DNA of 64,000 bases from Actinomadura_C alba (GCF_039530285.1 NZ_BAAAOK010000008.1:310001-374000), one strand, 5' to 3'. Positions 34,787 to 44,379 are shown, counted from the stretch's first letter. The notes: generated by a model from the letters alone, not told the origin. A program made the numbers and translations.

Positions 34787-36379
34787 ATGGCGACCGAAGC
34801 TCCAGAACCCGCGGACGACATCGACATCCACACCACCGTGGGCAAGATCGCCGACCTGGAACGGCGACGCTTCGAGGCCGTGCACGCCGGGTCGGCGCGG
34901 GCGGTGGAGAAGCAGCACGCGAAGGGCAAGATGACCGCCCGGGAGCGGATCGACGCCTTCCTCGACCCCGGCTCGTTCGTCGAGTTCGACCAGCTCGCCC
35001 GGCACCGGTCCACGAACTTCGGCATGGAGCGGGACCGCCCGTACGGCGACGGCGTCGTGACCGGTCACGGGACGGTGGACGGTCGCCCCGTCGCGGTGTT
35101 CAGCCAGGACTTCACCGTCTCGGGGGGTTCGCTGGGCGAGGTCTTCGGCGAGAAGATCTGCAAGGTCATGGACCACGCGCTGAAGACCGGCTGCCCGGTG
35201 GTGGGGATCAACGACTCCGGCGGCGCGCGGATCCAGGAGGGCGTGGTCGCGCTGGGGCTCTATGCCGAGATCTTCAAGCGCAACGTGCACGCCTCCGGGG
35301 TGATCCCGCAGATCTCGCTGATCCTCGGGCCGTGCGCGGGCGGTGCGGTGTACTCCCCCGCGATCACCGATTTCGTGGTGATGGTGGACAAGACCTCCCA
35401 CATGTTCATCACCGGCCCGGATGTGATCAAGACGGTGACCGGCGAGGAGGTGACGTTCGAGGAACTCGGCGGCGCTCACTCGCACAACACGAAGTCGGGA
35501 GTCGCGCACTACCAGGCGTCGGATGAGAAGGACGCGATCGAGTACGTCAAGGAACTGCTGTCGTACCTCCCGTCGAACAACCTCTCCGACACCCCGGCCC
35601 AGCCCACCGCCGTGGACGTCGCCGCGCTGGACGAGGCCCTGGACACGCTGATCCCGGACTCGCCGAACCAGCCCTACGACATGCACACCGTGATCGAGCA
35701 CGTGCTCGACGACGGCGAGTTCCTCGAAGTGCACGCGCTGTTCGCGCCCAACATCATCTGCGGCTTCGGCCGGGTCGAAGGACATTCGGTCGGCATCGTG
35801 GCCAACCAGCCGATGCGGTTCGCCGGAACCCTTGATATCGACGCATCCGAGAAGGCCGCACGTTTTGTACGAACCTGCGATGCATTCAATATTCCAGTTC
35901 TGACATTTGTGGATGTGCCGGGATTCCTCCCCGGAACAGATCAGGAATGGAACGGCATCATCCGGCGTGGCGCGAAGCTGCTGTACGCCTACGCCGAAGC
36001 AACCGTCCCTCTGGTCACGGTGATCACTCGAAAGGCGTACGGCGGGGCGTACGACGTCATGGGCTCCAAGCACCTCGGCGCCGACATCAACCTGGCCTGG
36101 CCGACCGCCCAGATCGCCGTGATGGGCGCCCAGGGCGCGGTGAACATCCTCTACCGGCGCGAGCTGGCCGCCGCCGGCGACCCGCAGTCCCGCCGCGCCG
36201 AGCTGATCACCGAGTACGAGGACACGCTGGCCAACCCGTACATCGCGGCCGAGCGGGGATATGTCGATGGGGTGATCAAGCCGTCGGAGACCCGGGCACA
36301 GGTCGTCAAGGCCCTGCGGGCCCTCCGGGAGAAGCGCAGGACACTACCCCCGAAGAAGCACGGGAACATCCCGCTGTGA
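34787..36379 (+). CDS. pccB: Acyl-CoA (propionyl-CoA) carboxylase beta subunit
   Basis: Carboxyltransferase of 530 residues, which moves CO2 from carboxybiotin to acetyl- or propionyl-CoA. N- and C-terminal crotonase-like domains are intact: KGKMTARERIDAFLDPGSF, the oxyanion Gly pairs in NDSGGARIQEGV and GPCAGGAVYSP, and FVDVPGFLPGTDQEW with AYGGAYDVMGSKHLG. The aspartate that separates propionyl- from acetyl-CoA preference cannot be aligned with certainty by eye. The accE gene follows by 24 bases, and the biotinylated alpha subunit lies at 58973-60721. The ATG at 34787 has a leaderless-type -10 element. Confidence 0.92.
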   Translation: MATEAPEPADDIDIHTTVGKIADLERRRFEAVHAGSARAVEKQHAKGKMTARERIDAFLDPGSFVEFDQLARHRSTNFGMERDRPYGDGVVTGHGTVDGRPVAVFSQDFTVSGGSLGEVFGEKICKVMDHALKTGCPVVGINDSGGARIQEGVVALGLYAEIFKRNVHASGVIPQISLILGPCAGGAVYSPAITDFVVMVDKTSHMFITGPDVIKTVTGEEVTFEELGGAHSHNTKSGVAHYQASDEKDAIEYVKELLSYLPSNNLSDTPAQPTAVDVAALDEALDTLIPDSPNQPYDMHTVIEHVLDDGEFLEVHALFAPNIICGFGRVEGHSVGIVANQPMRFAGTLDIDASEKAARFVRTCDAFNIPVLTFVDVPGFLPGTDQEWNGIIRRGAKLLYAYAEATVPLVTVITRKAYGGAYDVMGSKHLGADINLAWPTAQIAVMGAQGAVNILYRRELAAAGDPQSRRAELITEYEDTLANPYIAAERGYVDGVIKPSETRAQVVKALRALREKRRTLPPKKHGNIPL

Positions 36380-36403
36380 CACCGACCGTGACCGGGAGAC
36401 GCC

Positions 36404-36625
36404 ATGGCTGACCAGCCGTTCCTGCAGATTGTGCGCGGTGAGCCCAGCGACGAGGACATCGCCGCCCTCGTCGCGGTGCTCAGCGCCCGCGCCGAGGCCG
36501 CCGCCCGCGCCGCCGCCGGGCCGGCGACACGCCGTGAATCACGCTGGGCGAACAGGTCAAGGTCGACCCGCCGGCCTCTGGCACCCGGCCCGGGAGCGTG
36601 GCGTGCGAGCGCATTCCCGTGTTAA
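36404..36625 (+). CDS. accE: Acyl-CoA carboxylase epsilon subunit
   Basis: Small subunit of 73 residues, found only in actinobacterial acyl-CoA carboxylases, where it stabilises the alpha-beta complex. The N-terminal FLQIVRGEPSDEDIAALVAVLSAR and the C-terminal PLAPGPGAWRASAFP match the family pattern. The middle is Ala/Arg-rich and variable. The ATG at 36404 follows GGGAG. Confidence 0.88.
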   Translation: MADQPFLQIVRGEPSDEDIAALVAVLSARAEAAARAAAGPATRRESRWANRSRSTRRPLAPGPGAWRASAFPC

Positions 36626-36710
36626 CCAAGGGACTCGGCTGTTTCACGGGGAAGCGTGTAACGGTGGTTCGTGCCCGTAAAGGCTCCGGCATGAATAAGC
36701 TAGAAAGCCC

Positions 36711-37718
36711 ATGACTACCTCGGAGCTTGTTCCCCAGCCAGCCCGCTATGCCGTCTTCGTCGACGCGGGCTATCTCTACGCGGCCTCCGGGGCGCTGCTG
36801 CTCGACGCGACTTCCCGCCGGGAATACCGGGTCGCCGCCGAGAAGCTGATCCGGGCGCTGACCAGTCACGCGGCGGAGGAATTGCGCGGCGAGCTACTGC
36901 GCGTGTACTGGTTCGACGCCGCCCCCAAGCGACAGCCGACCGTCGACCAGCGCGTGATCGCCAACCTGCCGCTGGTCAAACTCCGGCTCGGCAACCTCAA
37001 CGCGCAGGGGCAGCAGAAGGGCGTCGACGCCCAGCTGCGCGCCGACCTCGAGGCACTCGCCCGGCACCGCGCGATCACCGACGCGGTACTCCTGGCCGGG
37101 GACGAGGACATGCTGCCGGCGGTCGAGGCGGCGCAGCGCTACGGCGTACGCGTCCACCTGTGGGGCGTCGAGCCGACGCACGGCTCCAACCAGGCCGAAT
37201 GGCTGGTGTGGGAGTCCGACACCGTCGAGGTGCTGCCGTCGGACTTCCTGCGCCCGTACTTCAGCAAGGCCGGCGTCATCGCTGTGCCCGCGGGCGAGCA
37301 GCCGCCCGACGCGGCGGTACCCCGCACCACCACGTCCCCGGTACCGAAGCCCTCGCAGGTGTTCGCGGGCCGGGCCCCGTCGCCCACCGCGGTCGCCCGT
37401 CCGATCCCGGCCGCGGTCAAGCACGCCGCCCAGCATTCCTCGACCGACGGCAAGCTCGGCCCCGAGCGCGCCCAGATGCTCGAGATCGGCGAGCACGTCG
37501 CCCAGAAATGGGTGTTCGAGCGCGGTCGCGACAACATCCGCGACCTGCTGCCCGGGCCCATCCTGCCGCCCGTCATCGACAAGGAACTCCTGATCGAGGC
37601 CGAGAAGGAACTGGGCCGGTCACTGCGCCCCTACCAGGAGGCCCGCACCTGGCTGCGCGACGGCTTCTGGGAACGCGTCTACCGCGAGTTCGGCATCGGC
37701 ATCGGCAAATCCGGGTGA
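36711..37718 (+). CDS. NYN domain protein
   Basis: Protein of 335 residues with an N-terminal NYN (PIN-like) domain, about 10-190. FVDAGYLYAASG supplies the first metal Asp, KGVDAQLRADLEALA the second, and VLLAGDEDMLPAVEAA the third and fourth, so a metal-dependent RNase activity is plausible. A Pro/Ala-rich linker (200-250) leads to a conserved basic C-terminal module (AQKWVFERGRDNIRDLLPG and WLRDGFWERVYREFGIG). The substrate is unknown. Confidence 0.85.
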   Translation: MTTSELVPQPARYAVFVDAGYLYAASGALLLDATSRREYRVAAEKLIRALTSHAAEELRGELLRVYWFDAAPKRQPTVDQRVIANLPLVKLRLGNLNAQGQQKGVDAQLRADLEALARHRAITDAVLLAGDEDMLPAVEAAQRYGVRVHLWGVEPTHGSNQAEWLVWESDTVEVLPSDFLRPYFSKAGVIAVPAGEQPPDAAVPRTTTSPVPKPSQVFAGRAPSPTAVARPIPAAVKHAAQHSSTDGKLGPERAQMLEIGEHVAQKWVFERGRDNIRDLLPGPILPPVIDKELLIEAEKELGRSLRPYQEARTWLRDGFWERVYREFGIGIGKSG

Positions 37719-37773
37719 ACCACCGCGCCTCCGGCGCTGTGTTGAACTGCGCTCGCTCCGCTCGCGCGGCTCG

Positions 37774-37859
37774 GGGCGCCTTTGAGGCGCTGTCTTCCCT
37801 CGTCGCTCCGTCGCTCGTTCCTCGCTCCTGCGCTCCTCAGTCCAGACAGCGCCGCGCCC
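37774..37859. repeat. Long imperfect hairpin with CGCTC-rich loop
   Basis: GGGGCG and GGCGCTGTCT (37786-37795) pair with AGACAGCGCC (37844-37853) and CGCCCC around a 48-base pyrimidine-rich loop made of CGCTC/CTCGC units. It sits between the NYN gene and the Ada-AlkA gene. It may be a dispersed repeat or a terminator. Confidence 0.5.
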
Positions 37860-37947
37860 CTCGCACGCTCGAGCGACCCCATAGGGGGACGGTGGTCGGG
37901 TCCGATTCCCGCCGGTGTGAGGTCGTTGCCTGGGGTTGAATCGAAGT

Positions 37948-39408
37948 GTGCTCGACTTCGACTCCTGTTACCGGGCGGTGAGCGCCCGCGACGCCCGCTT
38001 CGACGGCCGGTTCTTCACCGGCGTGACCTCGACCGGCATCTACTGCCGGCCGATCTGCCCGGCCCGCACGCCCGCACGGCGCAACGTGCGGTTCTTCACC
38101 GCCGCCGCGGCGGCGGAGGGTGCCGGTTTCCGGCCGTGCAAGCGGTGCCGGCCCGAGGCCAGCCCCGGATCGCCCGACTGGGACTTTCGCGGCGATCTGG
38201 TCGGACGTGCCCTGCGGCTGATCGACGACGGCGTCGTCGACGACCACGGCGTCCGCGGGCTGGCGCGACGCCTCGCGGTCACCGACCGGCACCTGCACCG
38301 GATGTTCGTCGCGGAGCTGGGAGCGCCCCCGCTCACGGTCGCCCGCAACCGGCGGCTGCGGCTCGCCCGGCGGCTGCTCACCGAGACGCTCATGCCGGTC
38401 ACCGACGTGGCCTTCGCGAGCGGGTTCGGGAGCGTACGCCAGTTCAACGCCAGCATGCGCGAGACCTACGGGCAGGCCCCGTCGGAGCTGCGCGGCGTCG
38501 GCCGGGGGCTCGGCCGCCCGGCCACGCTGGAGCTGCGCCTGGCGGTCCGGCGGCCGTACGACTCGGCGTCGCTGCTGGCCTTCCTTGCGGCCCGGGCGAT
38601 CCCGGGCGTCGAGAAGGTGACGGCGGACCGGTACGTCCGGACCGTCGCCGCCGCGCCGGGCGGCACCTCCGACACCGGCGGCGAAGCGAGCACGATCGAG
38701 CTGATCCCACGCGAAGATCACGTGCTGCTGCGGGCCGGCGGGCCGAGCCCGCGCGGGGTCGCGTCGCTGGTGAACCGATGCCGGCGGCTGTTCGACCTGG
38801 ACGCCGACCCCTGCGCGGTCGACGACGCGCTCGGCGCGGACCCCCTGCTGGCCCCGCTGGTGGCGGCCCGGCCCGGCCTGCGGGTGCCGGGGGCCTTCGA
38901 CGGCTTCGAGCTCGCGGTCCGCGCCGTGCTGGGCCAGCAGGTCTCGGTCGCCGGGGCGAGCACTCTCGCGGGACGGGTGGTGGCCCGCTGCGGCACTCCC
39001 CGTACGGGCCTCGCGGCGTCCGCGGAGGCCGAGCCCGCTCACCTGTTCCCCACGGCGGCGCGGCTGGCGGACGCGGATCTGAGCGGTCTGGGGCTGACCG
39101 GCGGCCGGCAGCGGACCCTCCGGGCGCTGGCGGCGGCCGTGGCCGCGGAGGAGCTCGACCTGGACGGCGGAGCCGACCCGGCCGAGATCGCCGACCGGCT
39201 CATGGCACTGCCCGGGATCGGCCCGTGGACGGCGGGCTACATCGCCATGCGCGCCCTCGGAGACCCTGACGCCTTCCCCGCGGCGGATCTCGGCCTGCGC
39301 CGGGCCTTCGACGCGCTCGGCCACGCGGAGACCTCGCTCGAACAGCGCGCGGAGAGGTGGCGGCCCTGGCGGGCGTACGCCGCCATGCACCTGTGGACCT
39401 CGCACTGA
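37948..39408 (+). CDS. Ada-type regulator fused to AlkA DNA glycosylase
   Basis: Bifunctional alkylation-repair protein of 486 residues. An N-terminal Ada zinc domain has Cys33, Cys37, Cys64 and Cys67 in the usual spacing, where the first accepts methyl groups from phosphotriesters. An AraC-type helix-turn-helix domain follows (about 85-185, with VTDVAFASGFGSVRQFNASM). AlkA glycosylase makes up the rest, with the helix-hairpin-helix MALPGIGPWTAGYIAMRAL and the catalytic Asp in PAADLGLRRA. The protein probably senses methylation, activates this operon and excises alkylated bases. The GTG at 37948 is preferred; a TTG 12 bases upstream is possible. ogt follows by 15 bases. Confidence 0.92.
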   Translation: MLDFDSCYRAVSARDARFDGRFFTGVTSTGIYCRPICPARTPARRNVRFFTAAAAAEGAGFRPCKRCRPEASPGSPDWDFRGDLVGRALRLIDDGVVDDHGVRGLARRLAVTDRHLHRMFVAELGAPPLTVARNRRLRLARRLLTETLMPVTDVAFASGFGSVRQFNASMRETYGQAPSELRGVGRGLGRPATLELRLAVRRPYDSASLLAFLAARAIPGVEKVTADRYVRTVAAAPGGTSDTGGEASTIELIPREDHVLLRAGGPSPRGVASLVNRCRRLFDLDADPCAVDDALGADPLLAPLVAARPGLRVPGAFDGFELAVRAVLGQQVSVAGASTLAGRVVARCGTPRTGLAASAEAEPAHLFPTAARLADADLSGLGLTGGRQRTLRALAAAVAAEELDLDGGADPAEIADRLMALPGIGPWTAGYIAMRALGDPDAFPAADLGLRRAFDALGHAETSLEQRAERWRPWRAYAAMHLWTSH

Positions 39409-39423
39409 ACGGAAGGAACCTTC

Positions 39424-39930
39424 ATGATCCGTACGACCGTGCTGCGCACCCCGATCGGGCCGCTGTCGCTGCTGGAACACGAAGCGGTGCTCGTCGCCGC
39501 AGGCTTCACCGACGACCCCCGGGAACTGCACTCCCGCCTGCACCCGTCGCTGCGATCACATGAGCTGATCGGCGCCGACGATCTCGGCGAGATCGGCAAA
39601 GCGCACGAGGCGTACTTCGACGGCGATCTCGACGCCCTCGACACGCTCACCGTCCACGCGCCCGGTCCGCCGATACGGGAGGGGCTGTGGGCGGCGCTGC
39701 GCGAGGTGCGGTCCGGCGAGACCGTGACCTACGGCGAGCTCGCGGCCAGGGCGGGCCTCGTGCGCGGTGCGCGGGCGGCCGGTCAGGCGTGCGCGCGCAA
39801 CCTCATCGCCCCGGTCATCCCCTGCCATCGCGTGGTGGCGTCCGCCGGAACCGGCGCTCGGCGCCTGAACGGCTACTACTACGGCCTGGATCGCAAGGAA
39901 TGGCTACTTCGCCATGAATCGGGCGGATGA
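39424..39930 (+). CDS. ogt: Methylated-DNA--protein-cysteine methyltransferase
   Basis: O6-alkylguanine repair protein of 168 residues that takes the methyl group onto a cysteine and is then inactive. The active site is IPCHRVV with flanking TVTYGELAARAG and the helix-turn-helix (ARAAGQACARN). The usual arginine finger is in the ARAAGQA segment. GGAAGGAA precedes the ATG at 39424. It is almost certainly co-transcribed with the upstream Ada-AlkA gene. Confidence 0.95.
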   Translation: MIRTTVLRTPIGPLSLLEHEAVLVAAGFTDDPRELHSRLHPSLRSHELIGADDLGEIGKAHEAYFDGDLDALDTLTVHAPGPPIREGLWAALREVRSGETVTYGELAARAGLVRGARAAGQACARNLIAPVIPCHRVVASAGTGARRLNGYYYGLDRKEWLLRHESGG

Positions 39931-40009
39931 CGCCCGGCGCCACCGGTCCCCAAAGCGCCCCGACACACACCTTTTGTGATTGACCCGACACCGGGAGTTG
40001 CGAAGTCGG

Positions 40010-40015
40010 TACAGT
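40010..40015 (+). promoter_or_regulatory. Candidate leaderless promoter -10 element
   Basis: TACAGT followed by six bases and the GTG of the beta-propeller lipoprotein gene. There is no ribosome site between them. Confidence 0.5.
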
Positions 40016-40021
40016 CCCCGC

Positions 40022-41257
40022 GTGGCACGCGTGCGAGAGCGGCGATGGCCGCGCGGGGCCCTGGCGGGCGTCTGCGCGGGTCTTGCCGTCCTGTCGGGCT
40101 GCCGCTCACCGGTGCCGTTCTACGCCGACGGCCACCGCCCGGACGCGCCCGTGTTCGGGCTCGGCGGCCCCATGCCGTACGTCGAGCCGGACGACGCCGC
40201 GACGGCACGGCCGGACGTCTCCGGAGGCCGTACCGGCGGTTTGGCCGAGGCCTCTCGTGCACTGGGCCGGATCGCTCCGGTCTACGGCTGGACCCGGCCG
40301 GGCATGCTGAGCGCCGCCGTCAGAGGGCTGCCCGCCCGGATCTGGGTGACGAACACCGCGCGCCGCGCCGTCGAGCTCATCGACCCCGAGACGCTCCAGG
40401 TGGTACGCCGCCTCCGGGTCGGGAACGTGCCACGCGAGATCGTGCCGTCCTGGGACCTGAGGACGCTGTGGATCAGCGACGGCGGCGGCACGCTGGTGCC
40501 CATGGACGCGCGTACCGGCCGCCGGGGCGCGCCCGTGGCGGTGGCCTCGCCGCACGACCTCTACTTCACCCCGGACGGGCGCACCGCCCTGGTCATGACC
40601 GGCACCCTGCGGCGGATCGACTTCCGTGATCCGCGGACGATGCGGCTGCACTACGCGCTGCGGGTGCCGTGCGACGGGGTCGGACATGCCGACTTCTCCG
40701 CCACGGGCGACTACGTGATCGCGACGTGCGAGCGTTCGGGTCAGGTCGTGCGGGTGGATCCGCGGCGGCGCACGGTGACCGGTGTGCTGCTGCTCCACCG
40801 GCGGGCCGCCCCCAAGGACGTGCGGCTGTCCCCTGACGGCACTGTCTTCTACGTGTCCGATCCGGTGGCCGAGGGCGTCTGGGTGATCGACGCCGAGCGG
40901 TTCGGCAAGCTCGGCTTCATCCGCACCGGGCCCGGCGCCGGCGGGCTCACGCCGAGCCGGGACGGCACGATCCTGTACGTCTCGGGCAGGGGCACGATCT
41001 CGCTGATCGACTTCGCCGCCCGCCGCGTGGTGGGCCGATGGCGGCTGCCGAATGCCGGCTCGACCGGGATGGGCGGGGTGTCGGCCGACGGGAAGGTGCT
41101 GTGGCTGCCCGGCCGCTCGCCCGATCTGGTGTACGCGATCTCGACCGAGACCGGCCGTCCGGTCCACGCGATCAGGGCGGGCACGGGGGCGGTGGGTCTG
41201 TGCGTGTTTCCCCAGCCGGGGCGCTACTCGCTCGGCCACACGGGGAACTTCCGCTGA
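40022..41257 (+). CDS. YVTN-type beta-propeller lipoprotein
   Basis: Predicted lipoprotein of 411 residues. A basic N-terminus and a hydrophobic stretch end in the lipobox LSGC, with the lipidated Cys at residue 27. The rest is a seven-bladed YVTN-like propeller of about 40-residue repeats (IWVTNTARRAVELIDPETLQ, FYVSDPVAEGVWVIDAERFG, LYVSGRGTISLIDFAARRV). Such proteins face the cell exterior and often scaffold or bind metals or cofactors; a specific role is not clear. The GTG at 40022 is chosen from the lipobox and the -10 spacing. Confidence 0.85.
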   Translation: MARVRERRWPRGALAGVCAGLAVLSGCRSPVPFYADGHRPDAPVFGLGGPMPYVEPDDAATARPDVSGGRTGGLAEASRALGRIAPVYGWTRPGMLSAAVRGLPARIWVTNTARRAVELIDPETLQVVRRLRVGNVPREIVPSWDLRTLWISDGGGTLVPMDARTGRRGAPVAVASPHDLYFTPDGRTALVMTGTLRRIDFRDPRTMRLHYALRVPCDGVGHADFSATGDYVIATCERSGQVVRVDPRRRTVTGVLLLHRRAAPKDVRLSPDGTVFYVSDPVAEGVWVIDAERFGKLGFIRTGPGAGGLTPSRDGTILYVSGRGTISLIDFAARRVVGRWRLPNAGSTGMGGVSADGKVLWLPGRSPDLVYAISTETGRPVHAIRAGTGAVGLCVFPQPGRYSLGHTGNFR

Positions 41258-41299
41258 GGGCGGCATACCCCGGGCGCCGGCGGCCGGGGAGCGCGCAGG

Positions 41300-44179
41300 T
41301 CAGATGGAGACCCGGCGGTACTGCGGCAGCAGCTCCTCGATCAGTGCCTCGGTCTCGGGCCGCAGGTGGCCGAGCATCATGTCACGCTCGGCGCGGCCGC
41401 GAAGTTCCTCGGCCGTTGCGCGCAACTGCGCCTGATCACCCGTGGCGTGCGTGGCCCGCAACAGATCGCGCCACAGCCCCTCGTCCGCGGGGGCGAGCCG
41501 GAGCCCGGCGCGGGCGGCGGTGACCGCGCCTCGCGCGTCGCCGTCCTCGAGCCGCAGCACCACGAGCCGGTGGGCGACGTCGACGACCCGCGCACCGGCC
41601 TCGTACTCGAGAGGATCGGCGGCCAGCCACGCGTAGCGTCCGCGCGGCCGATCGGCGAGCAGCGGCCCGCGCACCAGGTCGAGCGCGTACGACATGTACG
41701 CCGTCTCTGACGCGGGCTCGGCGGCCGACCGCCAGACCAGCCAGCGCAGCACGCTCCAGTCGACCCGGACCTCGGAGCCCAGCTTGATCCGCCCGGCGTC
41801 GTCGTAATAGAGGTTGGGCCGACCGCGCGAATCGCGCCCGAGCCAGTCGGACACGCGTGCGATGGTGGCGTCGCGCACCCCCGCGGTGACGCCGCGCGGC
41901 CAGACCGCGCCGCTCAGCACGGTCGGGTGCACCCCGCCGGGATGGGTGGCCAGGTGGACGAGCACCTCGGTGCACAGGGCCCGGCGCGACTCGTCCATCG
42001 GGCCCGGCGCGTCGACCTCGATCGGGCCGAGCAGCCGGACGTCGACCACGGGCTGCTGCTCCGCGTTGACCACGCCGCTCGCGGGCTCGTCGGCCGGTTC
42101 CGGCAGCGGGACTCCCTCGAGGCGGCCGGCGGTGCGGAACAGCTCGACGACCGCGCGGTAGTGCTGCTCGGGGACCATCTGGGCTTCGACCTCGAACCCG
42201 AGCACGCCCGCCTGCAACCGGCCCACCGGGTCGGCCTCCCAGGTCCATTTCGCGCCCTGGACGTCGCCGGGCACGATGTAGCCGGCCGCCATCCGCTGGC
42301 CGGTCCTCGCCAGCGCGACCAGCCGGTCGGCCTCCTCGGTCGTCGGCTGGTCCGCCATGATCAGGTAGTGCGGCATCCAGGCCTCGCCGAACACGCCGCG
42401 GCAGCGGCCGGTGAGCACGGAGGCGGCGCCGGACGCGGCGAGGGCCTGCCGGACCTCCTCGGCCCGCGCCTCGAGTTCGGGCAGCGCCTCGGCCAGAGAG
42501 GCGACCGCCCGGATGCGATCCGGTGCGATGTGCGACAGTTCCTCGCCGAAGCCGACGAGCGTGATGCGCATGTGATCGGACCAGCGGTTGGTGGCCAGCT
42601 CGATGGCGATCGCGGCGAGCACCGCCCGCCGCACCGTCTCCGGGCCGCGCAACACGATCAGCCCGTGGGCGGCCTCGAGGTCCACCATGATGCGGCCGTT
42701 GTCGTTGGTGCCGATCGAGATCAGGCCGGGATAGGGCGCCAGCACGTCACGCAGGCCGTCCGGATCGAGCGCCGGGTCATCGGCCCGGTCGCGGTGCAGC
42801 CGCCACACCTGGCCGCCGTCGTGCGCCTCCCATGGCGCCGGCGGCTCGCGGTCGGCCGGCGCGATCCAGAGGTCGAGGCTGTCGGACCCGAGGTGCACCC
42901 CGTAGACGGTCGGAGGCGTACGGCCGTCGACGGCCAGCGCCTTGGACATCTGCCGCAGCCCCAGGTCGAGCAGTTTGGTCGCCTCGGTGTCGGCACCGAG
43001 TCGCAGCGCCTGCTCCGCCACGGCCGCGTCGCCGTCCGGCACCGCGATCATATGGCCGAACGCGCGGCTCCACATCTGCTCGCGCCGCCGCCGGCCGAGC
43101 GCGGCGAGCAGCCCGGCGGCGAGCAGCGAGGCCAGCGCCAGGCTCTGCGGCCAGCCGAAGTCCTGACCGGGGGCGACCGGACCGGTCACGGGCCGCTCCT
43201 GCGGCGCCGCGCCGCCTTGGCCGCCCTCGCCACGGCCGGCCTGCTCCGGGACGGGACTTACCTGCGGCGGGCGGTCGGCGTCGTCGCGCGGCGGCGGCAC
43301 GGCCTGAGTGCTGCTCGCGCCGCCGGGCTGCGGAGCCGGCGGCAGCGGCTCGGCGGGATCCGGCCGGCCGGCACCGGCCTTGGCGGGTGAGGAGCGGTCG
43401 TCGAGATCGTGCGCCGGTACGACCTGCGCGCCCACCGCGTCGTCGGGCATCACCAGGACCCAGCCGGGCCTGATCAGGCTGGCGATGGTCAGCCGCGTGC
43501 CGTCGGGCTGTTCGCGCCCCTTGTTGAGCTCGTATATCTCCGGATAGCGGCGGCCGTCGCCGAGGCACTTGTCGGCGATCTCCCAGAGGCTCTCGTGATG
43601 GCGGCCGTGCGGCGGCTGTACGCGGTAGATCTTCTGGGCCTTCGCCTTCCGCACCGGCGGGCTCTGGACGCTCTCGGCGAGCGCCGGCGTGGTCACCTCG
43701 GCCGGAGTCGCCGGAATCCGCTCGAGCTGTTGCGACTGGGTCTGGACGGGCCGGGCGGGATGCAGATCGCGGCTCGTGAACGCCGGCATGATCGCGGTCG
43801 TCGCGGTGAACAGCAGCAGCGTCGCGACGACGAGCCGGTGAACGAGCGACTGGGTCCCGCCCGCCAACGGCACCCGGGCCGGTACCCCGACCCCGCGCAC
43901 GCCCGCGTAGACCTCGACGATCACGCAGGCCGCCAGTTGCAGCCACGCCAGCCACACGAGCAGGACCAGGATCGTGATGAGCGAACTCGGGCCGAGCCGC
44001 TGGGTCAGGTCGTCGGCCGTGGGCAGGTGCTCCGGGACGGGGGAACCGAAGAAGGTGACGAGGGCGAAGGGGACCCCGGCGACGAGCGCGGCCAGCGCCG
44101 CCACGGCGGCGAGCCCCTGGAGCACGTCGCCCGCGCTGCGCCTGCTCCGAACCTTTACTGCCTGCCGCGACGCGCCCAT
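41300..44179 (-). CDS. Membrane LysM protein with winged-helix and BTAD domains
   Basis: Protein of 959 residues. Three membrane helices (about 22-45, 66-92, 113-134) are followed by a LysM-type wall-binding segment near 183-245 (KIYRVQPP to LIRPGWVLVMP), a Pro/Gly-rich linker, and a fourth helix at about 345-363 ending in RRRRE. By the positive-inside rule the LysM part is outside and the rest cytoplasmic. From about 709 a SARP-like winged helix (VDVRLLGPIEVDA, LSGAVWPRG) leads into a bacterial transcriptional activator (BTAD) helical domain at about 835-955. It lies at the 3' end of the Tad operon, same strand, 200 bases downstream of tadG. The ATG at 44177-44179 is the only reasonable start. 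The role as pilus regulator is inferred from position. Confidence 0.85.
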   Translation of the reverse strand: MGASRQAVKVRSRRSAGDVLQGLAAVAALAALVAGVPFALVTFFGSPVPEHLPTADDLTQRLGPSSLITILVLLVWLAWLQLAACVIVEVYAGVRGVGVPARVPLAGGTQSLVHRLVVATLLLFTATTAIMPAFTSRDLHPARPVQTQSQQLERIPATPAEVTTPALAESVQSPPVRKAKAQKIYRVQPPHGRHHESLWEIADKCLGDGRRYPEIYELNKGREQPDGTRLTIASLIRPGWVLVMPDDAVGAQVVPAHDLDDRSSPAKAGAGRPDPAEPLPPAPQPGGASSTQAVPPPRDDADRPPQVSPVPEQAGRGEGGQGGAAPQERPVTGPVAPGQDFGWPQSLALASLLAAGLLAALGRRRREQMWSRAFGHMIAVPDGDAAVAEQALRLGADTEATKLLDLGLRQMSKALAVDGRTPPTVYGVHLGSDSLDLWIAPADREPPAPWEAHDGGQVWRLHRDRADDPALDPDGLRDVLAPYPGLISIGTNDNGRIMVDLEAAHGLIVLRGPETVRRAVLAAIAIELATNRWSDHMRITLVGFGEELSHIAPDRIRAVASLAEALPELEARAEEVRQALAASGAASVLTGRCRGVFGEAWMPHYLIMADQPTTEEADRLVALARTGQRMAAGYIVPGDVQGAKWTWEADPVGRLQAGVLGFEVEAQMVPEQHYRAVVELFRTAGRLEGVPLPEPADEPASGVVNAEQQPVVDVRLLGPIEVDAPGPMDESRRALCTEVLVHLATHPGGVHPTVLSGAVWPRGVTAGVRDATIARVSDWLGRDSRGRPNLYYDDAGRIKLGSEVRVDWSVLRWLVWRSAAEPASETAYMSYALDLVRGPLLADRPRGRYAWLAADPLEYEAGARVVDVAHRLVVLRLEDGDARGAVTAARAGLRLAPADEGLWRDLLRATHATGDQAQLRATAEELRGRAERDMMLGHLRPETEALIEELLPQYRRVSI

Positions 44180-44379
44180 AGGCTTCAGACCCCTGTCTGC
44201 GGATGGCGAATGCCATCGAACGTCATCGTACGACCGCCGCCACTATGACAGGCGAAGCCGCGCAAGTCCCTCCGAAATCGGTGCTCACCCATCCGCCATG
44301 TCCCCTCGGTCAATGGCCATGACCGGCGGCGGAGCGCCATTGCGGAACCGCCGTCCGACCGCACTTCTCGCCATGAAGA

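Noticed and set aside
37740..37860. CRISPR-like repeats
   Set aside because: The CGCTC units are too short and irregular, with no spacers of constant length and no cas genes nearby.
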